Position numbers and translations under genes: made by a program. This document shows positions 7,177-16,202 of a stretch of 22,467 nt of DNA, one piece after another. Below the pieces are notes generated by a model, which made no database searches, was not told where the DNA came from, and saw nothing but the letters and a program-made list of their open reading frames with translations. Each line of letters starts with the position of its first letter. Within the stretch, counting starts at the first letter, position 1. Origin of the DNA: a bacterium (GTDB lineage: Bacteria; Patescibacteriota; Andersenbacteria; UBA10190). The stretch spans positions 1 through 22,467 of the forward strand of contig NZCO01000040.1 of assembly GCA_002686445.1 (NCBI GenBank), in the 5' to 3' direction.

Positions 7177-8970
7177 CTACAAATAGTCACGGAGGGTTCC
7201 TGCCTTAGCCTCGCCGATTACTTTCGTCAGTTCGCCGTCACTAGCAGCACGGATGCTCTTGAGTGAGCCAAAATGATTCAGCAGCTTCTTCTTGAGCTTT
7301 GGTCCAATTCCAGGAATCTCATCGAGCAACGATTTGGACGACTGCTTGCTGCGCAGCAAGCGATGATAGGTGATGACAAACCGATGGGCCTCGTCACGCA
7401 TGCGTTGAACGAGAAACAATGCGTCGGAGTCGTAGGAAAGTTTAATAGACTCGGCCCCCCCAGGTACAAACAATTCTTCTTCTTGCTTCGCGATAGCCGC
7501 GACCGGGGCCAGCACCTTAAGTTTAGTGAGTGTCTTACGAGCCGCGGACAGTTGTCCCTTACCGCCGTCGATCAGAATCAGGCCCGGCATTTTCCAATCT
7601 TCATGATTGCCCGAGAAGCGACGCTCGAGCACTTCTTGCATCATACGATAGTCATCTGGCGTATCGCCCGACTGAATGCGGAATTTTCGATACTGACTTT
7701 TGTCCGGCCGGCCATCAGTAAAGACAATCATTGATCCGGTCGCATGTTTGCCCTGCACGTTTGAGATATCGTAGGTCTCTATCCTGTGCAGTGGCTTTGG
7801 AATATCCAACGCGTCGGCGAGTTCTTGCACGGCCGCTTGCAGCCGGGCATCTTGTTCAAACTCGGCGCGCTCGCTTTGTAACAACTGTTCGGCATTGAGT
7901 AGTCCCATATCGAGCAGTTGTTTTTTCTTACCGCGCGCAGGCTTGGCAAACGTCGGCGGCGCTCCCTTATTAATGTAGGTAGCTATGAGCGAAGCGTCGG
8001 TAAGTACGTTGGGCACAAAAATAAGTTTGGGAATGTCTTGGGCGTCGCGATAATACTGCAACAGGAATTGCCGCAGGATGTCGCCCTCGTGAGCCGACCC
8101 TTTATGCCGTAGTAGAAACGTTTGCTTGCCTAGGAGTTTGCCATCTCGAACTTGAAAAACGTTCGCCGCGCTTGGGCCGCCTGCCCCGCGGAGCCTTGGC
8201 GAAGTGGGGTCGGTCGCAATGCTGACCACGTCGAATGATTCTTTGGTGGCCAGGAATACTTTTTGGTTTCCTTCGAGGCGTTCAATGGCTTGCAGCTGGT
8301 CGCGCCAGATTGCCGCTCGTTCATATTTTTTGTCGGCACTAGCCTCGCGCATGCCCCGGCGCAAGGTGGTAATGATTTCTGCCCGCTCTCCTTTGAGGAA
8401 CCGGATAATTTGGCCAATGTTGTGCTGATACTCTTGCGTTGAAACAGCATCACCGTTGTCGGCCGCGCTAAACAGCGGGTGGGGAAACACTTTCTCACGC
8501 GGTGACTCCTTTTCCTCGCGGTACGGAAAAATACGGCGCAGCAGTTTTAAGGTGCGACGAACCGAAGAGGCGGAGGAATAGGGGCCGAAGTAGCGCGCCT
8601 TATCCTGCTGAATCCGTCGGACGGGATAAATACGTGGCAACTCTTCTTTGGTGATCTTAATAAAGAGGTAGTACTTATCATCGCGCAGCACCACATTATG
8701 TGGCGGCTGGTATTTTCGAATCAGCGTGGCTTCGAGTATTAGGGCTTCATTTTCTGAATCAACGACGATGGTCTCGATATCCACGACCTGCTTAACCATT
8801 TCTTGCTTGGCAGGGTCTAAGTCAGCTTTGGCGCGAAAATATGAACGCACACGCGTGCGCAGACTTTTTGCCTTACCTACATACAAAACCTCACCTCGGT
8901 CGTTCTTTAGTTGATAGACACCGGGTTTGGTGGGTAGGGCTTCTAGTTGTTGCTTAATCTCATTATTCAT
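7177..8970 (-). CDS. uvrC: Excinuclease ABC subunit C, 597 aa
   Basis: The dual-incision nuclease of nucleotide excision repair. It has the GIY-YIG domain for 3' incision at the N-terminus (PGVYQLKN, then EVLYVGKAKSLRTRV, about 16-41). A UvrB-binding UVR motif lies around 200-235 (ASADKKYERAAIWRDQLQAI). The RNase H-like 5'-incision domain holds YDISNVQGKHATGSMIVF and LILIDGGKGQLSAA. Tandem helix-hairpin-helix motifs close the protein (DEIPGIGPKLKKKLLNHFGS). The length is normal and no domain is missing. It faces away from the 141-aa gene and uvrA, so two of the three UvrABC genes are neighbours here; uvrB is not in the window. secG follows 78 nt downstream with no clear terminator between them. 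Confidence 0.97.
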   Translation of the reverse strand: MNNEIKQQLEALPTKPGVYQLKNDRGEVLYVGKAKSLRTRVRSYFRAKADLDPAKQEMVKQVVDIETIVVDSENEALILEATLIRKYQPPHNVVLRDDKYYLFIKITKEELPRIYPVRRIQQDKARYFGPYSSASSVRRTLKLLRRIFPYREEKESPREKVFPHPLFSAADNGDAVSTQEYQHNIGQIIRFLKGERAEIITTLRRGMREASADKKYERAAIWRDQLQAIERLEGNQKVFLATKESFDVVSIATDPTSPRLRGAGGPSAANVFQVRDGKLLGKQTFLLRHKGSAHEGDILRQFLLQYYRDAQDIPKLIFVPNVLTDASLIATYINKGAPPTFAKPARGKKKQLLDMGLLNAEQLLQSERAEFEQDARLQAAVQELADALDIPKPLHRIETYDISNVQGKHATGSMIVFTDGRPDKSQYRKFRIQSGDTPDDYRMMQEVLERRFSGNHEDWKMPGLILIDGGKGQLSAARKTLTKLKVLAPVAAIAKQEEELFVPGGAESIKLSYDSDALFLVQRMRDEAHRFVITYHRLLRSKQSSKSLLDEIPGIGPKLKKKLLNHFGSLKSIRAASDGELTKVIGEAKAGTLRDYL

Positions 8971-9038
8971 TGTATAGTCTCGCGAATATCGTACTGTTCT
9001 CTTTCTTGAAAGTATAGATGTAAATAAGGAGTTCGGAC

Positions 9039-9464
9039 GTGCTGTTTAGAAAAATTGGCGGATGGGTCATTCCCGGGATAGGTCCAGAACAAACCACTGT
9101 ACTCGCACATGCAATTTCACCACCGGCGCTTGAGGGATGGCTGTTGCTCGTGATGACCAATGCTCCAGCCGATGGTGAGCACACACTGGCGGGATTTGAG
9201 TCGAGCCTGGAGGGTACTCACGAAAAGGTTCCCGGCAGCGTGTTACTGGGCAGCACGACTAGAGCTTCTCGAACACGGTTTAACCGGCTAGTGCATCAGC
9301 TACTGGATCGGGTGGAGAAGGCTCACGTGGAGTTAGCTCGCGGACAAACTCCTGCAGAACCAGTCATTGAGTTCATCCGAGCCAGTTGGAAAGGAGTGGG
9401 AGGGGAAGAAACCTTCTGCTTCGACTGTGCTATCTGCTACGAATTCGAAAGACCAAACGAGTAA
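9039..9464 (+). CDS. Unrecognised protein, 141 aa
   Basis: The GTG start at 9039 is supported by AAGGAG (9026-9031) seven nt upstream. I do not recognise the family. The protein is soluble, with no signal peptide or membrane helix beyond a moderately hydrophobic stretch EGWLLLVMTNAP near residue 32. The C-terminal half is predicted helical (RFNRLVHQLLDRVEKAHVEL) and ends with CFDCAICYEFE, whose three Cys (CxxCxxC) could bind metal or form a disulfide. It sits between divergent uvrC and co-directional uvrA but ends with its own terminator, so a repair role is only a guess from position. Confidence 0.7.
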   Translation: MLFRKIGGWVIPGIGPEQTTVLAHAISPPALEGWLLLVMTNAPADGEHTLAGFESSLEGTHEKVPGSVLLGSTTRASRTRFNRLVHQLLDRVEKAHVELARGQTPAEPVIEFIRASWKGVGGEETFCFDCAICYEFERPNE

Positions 9465-9471
9465 CAATAAT

Positions 9472-9496
9472 CGTTCCCCAAAGGAGCGGTTTTTTT
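9472..9496 (+). terminator. Intrinsic terminator of the 141-aa gene
   Basis: CGTTCC (9472-9477) pairs with GGAGCG (9483-9488, one G-U pair) and is followed by a seven-T run at 9490-9496. Confidence 0.8.
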
Positions 9497-9514
9497 ATTG
9501 TCCGCACGCCAAAC

Positions 9515-9543
9515 TTGATCAAGAGCGGTTTCTTGCCTATACT
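9515..9543 (+). promoter_or_regulatory. Promoter of uvrA
   Basis: -35 TTGATC (9515-9520), a 17-nt spacer and -10 TATACT (9538-9543) lie about 48 nt upstream of the uvrA ATG, just after the terminator of the preceding gene. No LexA-like palindrome was noticed around it. Confidence 0.65.
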
Positions 9544-9590
9544 CATTAAATTGTTTTTATTCTCAATATCTGACGACGTAACACAGCACC

Positions 9591-12410
9591 ATGGGTAACG
9601 ACATCGCGATTAAGGGCGCACGCGTCCACAATCTACAAAATGTTTCACTGAAAATTCCCCGCGACAAGCTGGTGGTCTTAACGGGTTTATCCGGTTCAGG
9701 AAAATCATCCCTAGCCTTTGACACGCTGTACGCGGAAGGACAGCGCCGTTATGTGGAGTCTTTGTCTGCCTACGCGCGTCAGTTCTTGGGGCTCATGGAC
9801 AAGCCAGACGTTGACCAGATCGATGGTTTATCACCGGCCATCTCCATTGATCAGAAGACCGCCGCTCGCAACCCACGATCAACGGTCGGTACCGTGACTG
9901 AAATCTACGACTACCTGCGATTGCTGTATGCGCGCGTTGGGGCGCAGCATTGTCCGGAATGTGGGCAGCCTATAGAGCGCCAGACGATCAAGCAGATGGC
10001 TGAGCAAGTCTTGAAGTTGCCCGTTGATACGAAGCTCTTAGTATTGGCGCCCATGATTCGTGATCGGAAAGGTGAACACAAGCAGGTGTTGCAGGACGTG
10101 AAGACGGCTGGCTACGCGCGCGTGCGTGTGGATGGCACTGTGTACCCACTTGATGAAGCGCTGACCCTAAAGCTAGATCGACAACGACGTCACTCAATTG
10201 AAATTGTTGTTGATCGCTATTTCCTGGAAGCCAAACCAGATCGCCCTCGCCTTTCGGACTCGCTGGAGACGGCCGCTAGGCATGGCAACGGCTTGGTGCT
10301 GATCGCCGAGGCGGAAGGGGACCAGGAGTGGCTATTCTCCGAAGATTTTTCATGCCCTGACTGTGGCATCAGCCTGCCGGCAATTGAGCCGCGCGACTTT
10401 TCCTTTAATTCACCGCACGGCGCGTGTCCGGATTGTACAGGTCTTGGTACCAAGCAGGAGGTTGATGCGGAACTGATCGTACCGAATAAGAAACTGAGCT
10501 TAGAAGAAGGCGCCATCAAGCCGTGGAGCAAGTCAGGACGTAGTCGTTGGTACGATCGAATCCTGCGAGCCTTCGCTAAAGTACAAAAAATTCCTATGGA
10601 CGTGCCGGCTAGCAAGCTCTCTGTCACACAACTACACGATATTTTATATTCGACAGAAATCCCTATCTCGGTGCGCACTAGAGGAGGTACCTGGAAAACA
10701 AACTATGAAGGAGTCGTACCGCAGTTGATGCGTCGCTATAAAGAGGCGACCACTGATAGCGCTCGTAATGAGATTGAACAGTTCATGATTGAAAAGGAAT
10801 GTCCTACGTGTCTGGGGAAGCGACTAAAGCCTGGACCATTAGCGGTGCAAATTGCGGACAGCAATATCCACGACGTCGTGAGTCTCGCTATTGGCGATGG
10901 CATCAAGTTCTTCAAAGGCCTGCAGAAGCCAGGGGTACTCGGGACTGCTGACGCCCAGATCGCTAAACAGATTTTGAAAGAGATCACCGGCCGACTGATG
11001 TTCTTACAGGACGTGGGCTTGTCTTACTTAACTATGGATCGACGCACAGCTACGCTTGCTGGCGGAGAGGCACAGCGTATTAGACTAGCCACCCAAATTG
11101 GGTCCGGCTTGGTTGGTGTGCTCTACATTTTGGACGAACCTTCGATTGGACTCCATCAGCGTGACAATCAGAAACTGATTAAGACTCTCGTGAATCTACG
11201 TGACCTGGGTAATACCGTGGTGGTTGTTGAACATGATGAGGAAACTATCCGTACTGCCGACCAGGTAATCGACATTGGTCCCGGCGCCGGCATCCACGGC
11301 GGGAAGGTAACGTTCCAAGGAACGCCGAAGCAGTTAACGAAGAGCACCACCTTAACGGGAAAATATATGTCCGGCCGCTTAGCAGTCGATCCGCCAAAAG
11401 AATATCGCAAAGGCAGCGGCAAGAAGCTCTCCATTAAGAACGCCACCGAGCACAATTTACAGAACGTCACGGTTGATATTCCACTCGGAGTATTTACCTG
11501 TGTGACGGGTGTATCTGGTTCTGGGAAATCGACATTGATTAACGACATTCTAGCTAAAGTTTTGGCGCGAGAGTTTCATCGGGCCAAGACGTATCCCGGC
11601 GAACACAGCAGCGTGTCGGGTCTAAAGAATCTCGATAAAGTTATTACCATCGACCAATCACCAATCGGTCGTACCCCACGCAGTAACTCCGCAACCTATA
11701 CTGGTGTGTTCACTCCGATTCGAGAACTGTTTGCTTCGACTGAAGAAGCCAAGATTCGTGGCTACAAAGCTGGACGCTTCTCATTCAACGTGAAGGGTGG
11801 TCGCTGTGAGACGTGTCAGGGTGACGGAGTCTTGAAGATCGAGATGCACTTCTTGCCTGACGTGTACGTAGATTGTGATGAGTGTCACGGCAAGCGATAC
11901 AACCAAGAGGCGCTAGAGATTGAATATAAGGGAGTGACCATTGCTGACGTGCTCGGCATGACAGTTGAGCAAGCGTTGCAATTCTTCAACGCCATTCCTG
12001 GTATCCGAGACAAGATGCGGACGTTAAATGATGTGGGACTTGGTTACATTCGTCTCGGCCAGCCAGCCACCACGTTATCTGGTGGTGAGGCGCAGCGCAT
12101 TAAGCTGGCGACCGAGCTGTCACGCCGGGCAACTGGTAAGACTCTCTATATTCTCGACGAGCCAACGACCGGTCTACACTTCGACGATGTACGACGCCTG
12201 CTGGCGGTGCTGCAAAAGTTGGTCGACAAGGGCAACTCAGTACTGGTGATTGAACATAACCTCGATGTAATCAAGTCTGCCGACCACATCATTGATCTTG
12301 GTCCTGATGGCGGCGCGGCTGGTGGTGAGGTTGTTGCTGAAGGCACCCCGCGAGAAGTCGCCAAAGTAAAGAAAAGCTATACCGGACAATTCCTGAAGAA
12401 AGTGTTCTAG
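9591..12410 (+). CDS. uvrA: Excinuclease ABC subunit A, 939 aa
   Basis: The DNA-damage sensor ATPase of nucleotide excision repair, with two ABC modules. The first Walker A is GLSGSGKSS (32-40). A CPEC pair and a CPDC...CPDC zinc site lie in the first module's insertion, whose UvrB- and DNA-binding domains are complete. LAGGEAQRIRLATQI and the Walker B YILDEPSIGLHQRD complete module one. The second module has GVSGSGKSTLI, the CETCQGDG...CDECHGKRY zinc finger needed for damage recognition, LSGGEAQRIKLATEL and YILDEPTTGLHFDD. The length matches the family (about 940). The ATG at 9591 is preceded by no strong Shine-Dalgarno. It is followed by a terminator-like hairpin. Confidence 0.98.
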   Translation: MGNDIAIKGARVHNLQNVSLKIPRDKLVVLTGLSGSGKSSLAFDTLYAEGQRRYVESLSAYARQFLGLMDKPDVDQIDGLSPAISIDQKTAARNPRSTVGTVTEIYDYLRLLYARVGAQHCPECGQPIERQTIKQMAEQVLKLPVDTKLLVLAPMIRDRKGEHKQVLQDVKTAGYARVRVDGTVYPLDEALTLKLDRQRRHSIEIVVDRYFLEAKPDRPRLSDSLETAARHGNGLVLIAEAEGDQEWLFSEDFSCPDCGISLPAIEPRDFSFNSPHGACPDCTGLGTKQEVDAELIVPNKKLSLEEGAIKPWSKSGRSRWYDRILRAFAKVQKIPMDVPASKLSVTQLHDILYSTEIPISVRTRGGTWKTNYEGVVPQLMRRYKEATTDSARNEIEQFMIEKECPTCLGKRLKPGPLAVQIADSNIHDVVSLAIGDGIKFFKGLQKPGVLGTADAQIAKQILKEITGRLMFLQDVGLSYLTMDRRTATLAGGEAQRIRLATQIGSGLVGVLYILDEPSIGLHQRDNQKLIKTLVNLRDLGNTVVVVEHDEETIRTADQVIDIGPGAGIHGGKVTFQGTPKQLTKSTTLTGKYMSGRLAVDPPKEYRKGSGKKLSIKNATEHNLQNVTVDIPLGVFTCVTGVSGSGKSTLINDILAKVLAREFHRAKTYPGEHSSVSGLKNLDKVITIDQSPIGRTPRSNSATYTGVFTPIRELFASTEEAKIRGYKAGRFSFNVKGGRCETCQGDGVLKIEMHFLPDVYVDCDECHGKRYNQEALEIEYKGVTIADVLGMTVEQALQFFNAIPGIRDKMRTLNDVGLGYIRLGQPATTLSGGEAQRIKLATELSRRATGKTLYILDEPTTGLHFDDVRRLLAVLQKLVDKGNSVLVIEHNLDVIKSADHIIDLGPDGGAAGGEVVAEGTPREVAKVKKSYTGQFLKKVF

Positions 12411-12433
12411 TGCCTCCACGTACCCGTCGCTCA

Positions 12434-12455
12434 CCTGGGTGATCGGTTTTTTCTT
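12434..12455 (+). terminator. Probable intrinsic terminator of uvrA
   Basis: A short stem TCAC-CTGG-GTGA, flanked by pairable CCG/CGG, is followed by a T-rich tract beginning near 12447. The stem is weak, but the position just past the uvrA stop and the T-tract fit termination. Confidence 0.5.
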
Positions 12456-12478
12456 TTGTCTGGCATACTAAAAGCACC

Positions 12479-14197
12479 ATGGAGCACCGGGAAAAAATGA
12501 CGTTGATGGCCCTATTACTTATTGTGGTGCTGGCCGCTGGCTTTCGGTTGTATGACATCCAAGGCTACCCCGGCGGGTTGTTTCCCGACGAAGCCGCCAA
12601 CGGCGAAGACGCCTTGTTGGTACTAGATGGAGACATTCGTCCGTTCTATCCGCGCGGCAATGGTCGTGAAGGACTCTACTTTTTCTTAGAAGCGCTCTCG
12701 ATTAAAACATTCGGTATCGGAGTGTGGCAATTGCACTTAGTATCCGCTCTGATCGGTGTGGCGACAGTCGCTGCAATGTATTTTGCGACCCGCCCGTGGT
12801 TCGGTCGTTTGGCCGGGCTGATAGCAGCACTTTTGCTAGCGACGAATCATTGGCACGTAACCATGTCACGCACGGGCTTTCGCGCCATTTTGATTCCACT
12901 GGCGGTGGCGCTGTTTACTGCGTGGGTGGGGTATACCATATCCGCCGTGAAGAAAAAGAAGACGCGTGCTTCATACATATATGCTGCGCTCGCCGGCGCT
13001 GCGCTTGCCGGTGGCTTCTATACGTACATTGCCTACCGCGTCATGATTGGCGTGGTGCTCGGTATCTTGTTCTTCATGTTCTTAGCCGGACTGCATCCGA
13101 AGATAGGGTTCCCGCATGGTAAACGGTACTGGCGGCAGCTCGTTGTTGGCCTACTAGCCGGACTGATCGTGTTACTGCCACTGATTATCTTTTTTGCTGG
13201 TGATCCAGCCGCCTTTGTGGGCCGAGCGGGGCAGGTATCTATCTTCAACAAAGACCTGCAACTGGAGTTTGGCGGGGGCGCGTTGGCCGGTACGTTACTA
13301 TATTCACTCCGCGAAACACTCTACTCATTCTTTGGCGGCACGGGAGACTTAAACTGGCGACACAACGTGGCCGGCTTCCCGCTGCTTAATCCGTTGACCG
13401 GTGTGCTGTTCTTGTTGGGTCTTTCCTGGGCGATCAATGGCGTGGTGTTGGTGTTTTATAAGATAGTGGCGGGCAAGGAGTTACACCTCGGCATGATATA
13501 TCCGTACCTGTTGTTATTAATCAGTGGTTTTCTGGTCCCGATCATCACCACTGCCGAAGGTATCCCGCATGGCTTACGTTCCATCGGACTGATCGTCCCC
13601 ATATTTCTATTAGCAGGAACAGCCGGCGCAGTTGCCTGGCGCTGGGTGGAGAAATTTCTGACTCCCTTGAAACTACGTGCCGTAGGCATTGGAGTTGGCA
13701 TTGGTTTGGTTGTGTTGGCTCTGGCCTATGATGGAACGCTGTACTTTGTATTTGCCCGCAACGATTCCGAAGCGCACTACGATTATCGCACCGATTTAAC
13801 TGATGTTTCGAACTACTTAAACACCTATCATCGAGAGCAACCGGCAGCGCCGCGTCCCTATCTGGTCCTCGAAGGTTTTTCTTTGCAGAGTGTGCACTTC
13901 TTAACTAGTGTCAGCGCACACGAATACTTAAAGGACGATGGAGTCCATCCTGACGTCGACGAGCACATTTGGCGTGTCATTGACCCGGGCCGCAGCCACC
14001 TGACTAAGTTACAACCCGGCGAGCTCATTATCTTTACGCAATCAACCATGGCCGATGCGGATCGGTACCAGCGGGCCCAGGGTGATAACATCGAACTGCT
14101 CGAGACGCGATCGAACCGCTTTAATCAGGAAATCATGCGTATCTATCGCGGGGTGCCGGGGGAAGTGCTTGGTTCCACCTCTGACCTCGACGCGTAG
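12479..14197 (+). CDS. GT-C fold membrane glycosyltransferase (PMT/ArnT-like), 572 aa
   Basis: A polytopic membrane protein, with about 10-12 hydrophobic helices read by eye, of the dolichyl/undecaprenyl-phosphate-sugar-dependent glycosyltransferase superfamily. The first helix (about 8-25) is followed by an extracellular loop with FPDEAANGEDA, where Asp37-Glu38 match the catalytic acidic pair of GT-C enzymes. Helical segments such as LAGLIAALLLATNHWHVTMS and RSIGLIVPIFLLAGTAG follow. A C-terminal soluble domain begins around residue 430. It probably transfers a sugar from a lipid carrier to a protein or cell-surface glycan; donor and acceptor are unknown. A possible -10 CATACT (12464-12469) would start transcription close to the ATG. 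The nucleotidyltransferase gene begins 25 nt downstream. Confidence 0.85.
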   Translation: MEHREKMTLMALLLIVVLAAGFRLYDIQGYPGGLFPDEAANGEDALLVLDGDIRPFYPRGNGREGLYFFLEALSIKTFGIGVWQLHLVSALIGVATVAAMYFATRPWFGRLAGLIAALLLATNHWHVTMSRTGFRAILIPLAVALFTAWVGYTISAVKKKKTRASYIYAALAGAALAGGFYTYIAYRVMIGVVLGILFFMFLAGLHPKIGFPHGKRYWRQLVVGLLAGLIVLLPLIIFFAGDPAAFVGRAGQVSIFNKDLQLEFGGGALAGTLLYSLRETLYSFFGGTGDLNWRHNVAGFPLLNPLTGVLFLLGLSWAINGVVLVFYKIVAGKELHLGMIYPYLLLLISGFLVPIITTAEGIPHGLRSIGLIVPIFLLAGTAGAVAWRWVEKFLTPLKLRAVGIGVGIGLVVLALAYDGTLYFVFARNDSEAHYDYRTDLTDVSNYLNTYHREQPAAPRPYLVLEGFSLQSVHFLTSVSAHEYLKDDGVHPDVDEHIWRVIDPGRSHLTKLQPGELIIFTQSTMADADRYQRAQGDNIELLETRSNRFNQEIMRIYRGVPGEVLGSTSDLDA

Positions 14198-14222
14198 ACG
14201 GTAGGTGGTATGGTTGGGGGCT

Positions 14223-15206
14223 ATGAATGATCTTGAGCATGCCGTCTACCAAAGCGTTCGCTACGGCAATTTGTTCGATCAGCCGCTGACTGCCACTCAA
14301 ATTTGGGGCGCCTTGATTGTGCCCACACCGGAATCCCCTAGGGTACGGCTGCATGCTGGACAGCGGTGGGGTGGGCAACGTGCGCCACATCTATCGGCGG
14401 TTCGCGCGGCCTTAGCTTCTCTGATAGACCAAGAAGTACTCGGCACCAAACATGGCTACTATTTTCTTGGTGGAAATGAAGAGTTGGTAGCAAAGCGCCA
14501 AAAAAAGTTTTGGTTAGCCCAAGATAAATGGAAAGTAACGCAGCGAGTGGCAGCTTGGCTTAAGCTCGTTCCCTTTGTACGAATGATAGCGATGTCGGGG
14601 TCGCTCTCGGTTGGTAATACCGGACCACACAGTGACTTGGACTTGTTTGTGGTGGTACAGCGCGGACGAATTTGGTTGGCTCGGCTGCTCATGCTGCTCA
14701 CTACGCAATTACTTGGACGCCGACGGAAGCACTGGAACGATGAGGCTCCGGACAAGGTGTGTCTCAACCACTATGTGACGAGCGACGCCCTGACCATTTC
14801 GAGCGAGATCAGAAATGTGTATACGGCGATGCTGTATCACCACCTGATCCCGCTCTATGGGTTTGCGACGTACGTTCAGTTTCAGCAGGCGAATGCCAAC
14901 TGGGTGAAGGGACAACTTATGTATGTGGAAGCACCATTCTTACCGAGCATTCACAGCACGCCAGTGGGCCGGCTCCGCCGGCAGGCAAAGCGCGGTTTAG
15001 AACAACTTCTGAGCGAACCCATGTTTGAGTGGCTGGAGCGTGCGGCGGAAACAGTCCAACGTGCCGCTATCAGGAAGCACACGAAGCAGAATCAACCTGG
15101 TCGCGTGGCCTTGTCGGCGACTGAGCTAGCGTTTCACCCGCACACAAAGGTGCCAGCCCTACTTAATAGATTTGCGCAGGAAGAAGGCCAGCGACAATTA
15201 GTTTAA
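14223..15206 (+). CDS. Pol-beta superfamily nucleotidyltransferase, 327 aa
   Basis: I chose the ATG at 14223 (MNDLEHAVYQ) rather than the in-frame start at 14205, which would add six unlikely residues. The N-terminal ~80 residues resemble a helical winged domain. Then comes the nucleotidyltransferase signature MSGSLSVGNTGPHSDLDLFV (124-143), a GS motif with the DxD metal ligands Asp138 and Asp140. A hydrophobic stretch (LARLLMLLTTQLLG) and a conserved-looking LNHYVTS segment follow, with a basic C-terminus. Similar stand-alone proteins occur in CPR genomes near glycosyltransferases. The substrate is unknown: it may nucleotidylylate a sugar, antibiotic, RNA or protein. It is very likely cotranscribed with the upstream glycosyltransferase. 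Confidence 0.8.
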   Translation: MNDLEHAVYQSVRYGNLFDQPLTATQIWGALIVPTPESPRVRLHAGQRWGGQRAPHLSAVRAALASLIDQEVLGTKHGYYFLGGNEELVAKRQKKFWLAQDKWKVTQRVAAWLKLVPFVRMIAMSGSLSVGNTGPHSDLDLFVVVQRGRIWLARLLMLLTTQLLGRRRKHWNDEAPDKVCLNHYVTSDALTISSEIRNVYTAMLYHHLIPLYGFATYVQFQQANANWVKGQLMYVEAPFLPSIHSTPVGRLRRQAKRGLEQLLSEPMFEWLERAAETVQRAAIRKHTKQNQPGRVALSATELAFHPHTKVPALLNRFAQEEGQRQLV

Positions 15207-15230
15207 AAAAACGGACGCCGTGGCATCCGT
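15205..15230 (-). terminator. Shared convergent terminator
   Basis: ACGGACGC (15211-15218) and GCATCCGT (15223-15230) form a stem with one mismatch around CGTG. On the minus strand it is followed by seven T residues (A-run 15204-15210), terminating the 250-aa gene. The same hairpin may also stop plus-strand transcripts of the nucleotidyltransferase, though the plus-side T-tract is poor. Confidence 0.75.
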
Positions 15231-15257
15231 TATTGTTTGGTTTGTACTGCTACACGG

Positions 15258-16010
15258 TTATGCAGCCGCTTTCATGTTGAGCGCACAAGCGATGGCTAAC
15301 GTCAGCGCTGCTTGATTCTTCGGCAGCGTTGTGTTGTCTCCGCCGTCAACCGAAATACGAACGTCTCCGACCAGCAAGGTTATCTTCAGGTCACGGTCCG
15401 CAGCCAGTGAAAGGTTTCTGGTGGCCTTGTTAGACGCGCATGGCTCATTCGCAGCCGATTCTGACCTTGTTCTTATCTTCTGGGACAGGACGGCGGCATG
15501 ATACCAACTAAAACCCGGGAGGTCATTATTGTTGGCGTACCGGGCAAGCGTTCGATATGCTTCGGACGCGCTATCATCGTCGAAGACAAACAGCCAGACA
15601 CTATCGCCCGGTCCCTTGTCTAGGGCAATAAAGTTGACGCCATCGACTTTGGTTGCAGACGTTGGTGCCAGCTTGGCGGTCACTTGCTTGCTTGGCCGCA
15701 GCATCTCTTCGATGCAGAGCGTCAACGCTTGATCGGCGGTGACGACATTGCCGTCCCCGTGGCGCAATATGCCGAGTTCGCGGAGTGCGTCCGTGGCTTC
15801 CAGGTCAGCTTGAACTTGCTTGCGAGCAGTTGCGGCTGCCTGGTTTTGCGCATCCCCCAATAAACCGAGCAGAAAGACGCTATAGATAGCGATCGCGATA
15901 CCTGCTTTCTGAACGAGGGGGTCAGCTGAACCGAAGTAGCCTGCCGTGCCAATTGTGTACAGCGCGACAATGCACACCGCAAATAAGAAGATATTTCTAC
16001 CGTTCGTCAT
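15258..16010 (-). CDS. Two-TM membrane protein of unknown function, 250 aa
   Basis: The ATG at 16010 follows AAAGGAG at 8 nt. Two hydrophobic helices lie at about 7-27 and 34-52 in a hairpin, so most of the protein (from about 53) is on one side of the membrane, probably the cytoplasm. An Ala/Gln-rich helix (AQNQAAATARKQVQADLEATDALREL) follows the second helix. The soluble part has alternating beta/alpha character, with VNFIALDKGPGDSVWLFVFDD and a C-terminal LPKNQAALTLAIACALNMKA helix. I recognise no family. The gene diverges from groES-groEL; its promoter (16079-16107) lies 23 nt from the CIRCE operator, so heat-shock co-regulation is possible but unproven. Confidence 0.75.
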   Translation of the reverse strand: MTNGRNIFLFAVCIVALYTIGTAGYFGSADPLVQKAGIAIAIYSVFLLGLLGDAQNQAAATARKQVQADLEATDALRELGILRHGDGNVVTADQALTLCIEEMLRPSKQVTAKLAPTSATKVDGVNFIALDKGPGDSVWLFVFDDDSASEAYRTLARYANNNDLPGFSWYHAAVLSQKIRTRSESAANEPCASNKATRNLSLAADRDLKITLLVGDVRISVDGGDNTTLPKNQAALTLAIACALNMKAAA

Positions 16011-16078
16011 GGCTTTCGCTCCTTTGTGTACTAAAGCCGTGATTTGATTGAAAAGTGCTATCCGTCTACGTGCCTACT

Positions 16079-16107
16079 TGATAGTGCAAATGGGGCTATT
16101 TAGTCAA
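16079..16107 (-). promoter_or_regulatory. Promoter of the 250-aa membrane protein gene
   Basis: On the minus strand -35 TTGACT (16102-16107), a 17-nt spacer and -10 CTATCA (16079-16084) lie about 70 nt upstream of the start at 16010. It is divergent from groES. Confidence 0.6.
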
Positions 16108-16129
16108 CCCAGACTGCGCTCTTGCGCAC

Positions 16130-16156
16130 TTAGCACTCTCGGTGGTAGAGTGCTAG
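16130..16156 (+). promoter_or_regulatory. CIRCE operator (HrcA binding site) of groES-groEL
   Basis: TTAGCACTC (16130-16138), a 9-nt spacer and GAGTGCTAG (16148-16156) match the CIRCE consensus TTAGCACTC-N9-GAGTGCTAA except for the final base. This is the binding site of the HrcA repressor, which releases the operator when GroEL is titrated by unfolded protein. Candidate promoter hexamers overlap it, but I cannot choose between them. Confidence 0.95.
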
Positions 16157-16160
16157 TTAC

Positions 16161-16202
16161 GCAATAAGCGAGCGTTTAGCTTGCTTTAAAGCTCTTTATT
16201 GC
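16161..16202 (+). promoter_or_regulatory. Stable hairpin in the groES 5' UTR
   Basis: GCAATAA (16161-16167) pairs with TTATTGC (16196-16202), GAGC (16170-16173) with GCTC (16191-16194), and an inner AGCTT/AAGCT stem is possible. The long stem-loop directly follows CIRCE in the roughly 90-nt leader and could protect the mRNA or tune translation with temperature. Confidence 0.6.

Noticed and set aside
14966..14983. GCCGGC palindrome with CTCC loop-like centre in the nucleotidyltransferase gene
   Set aside because: It lies inside a supported coding frame, with no T-tract and no sign of an inserted element.
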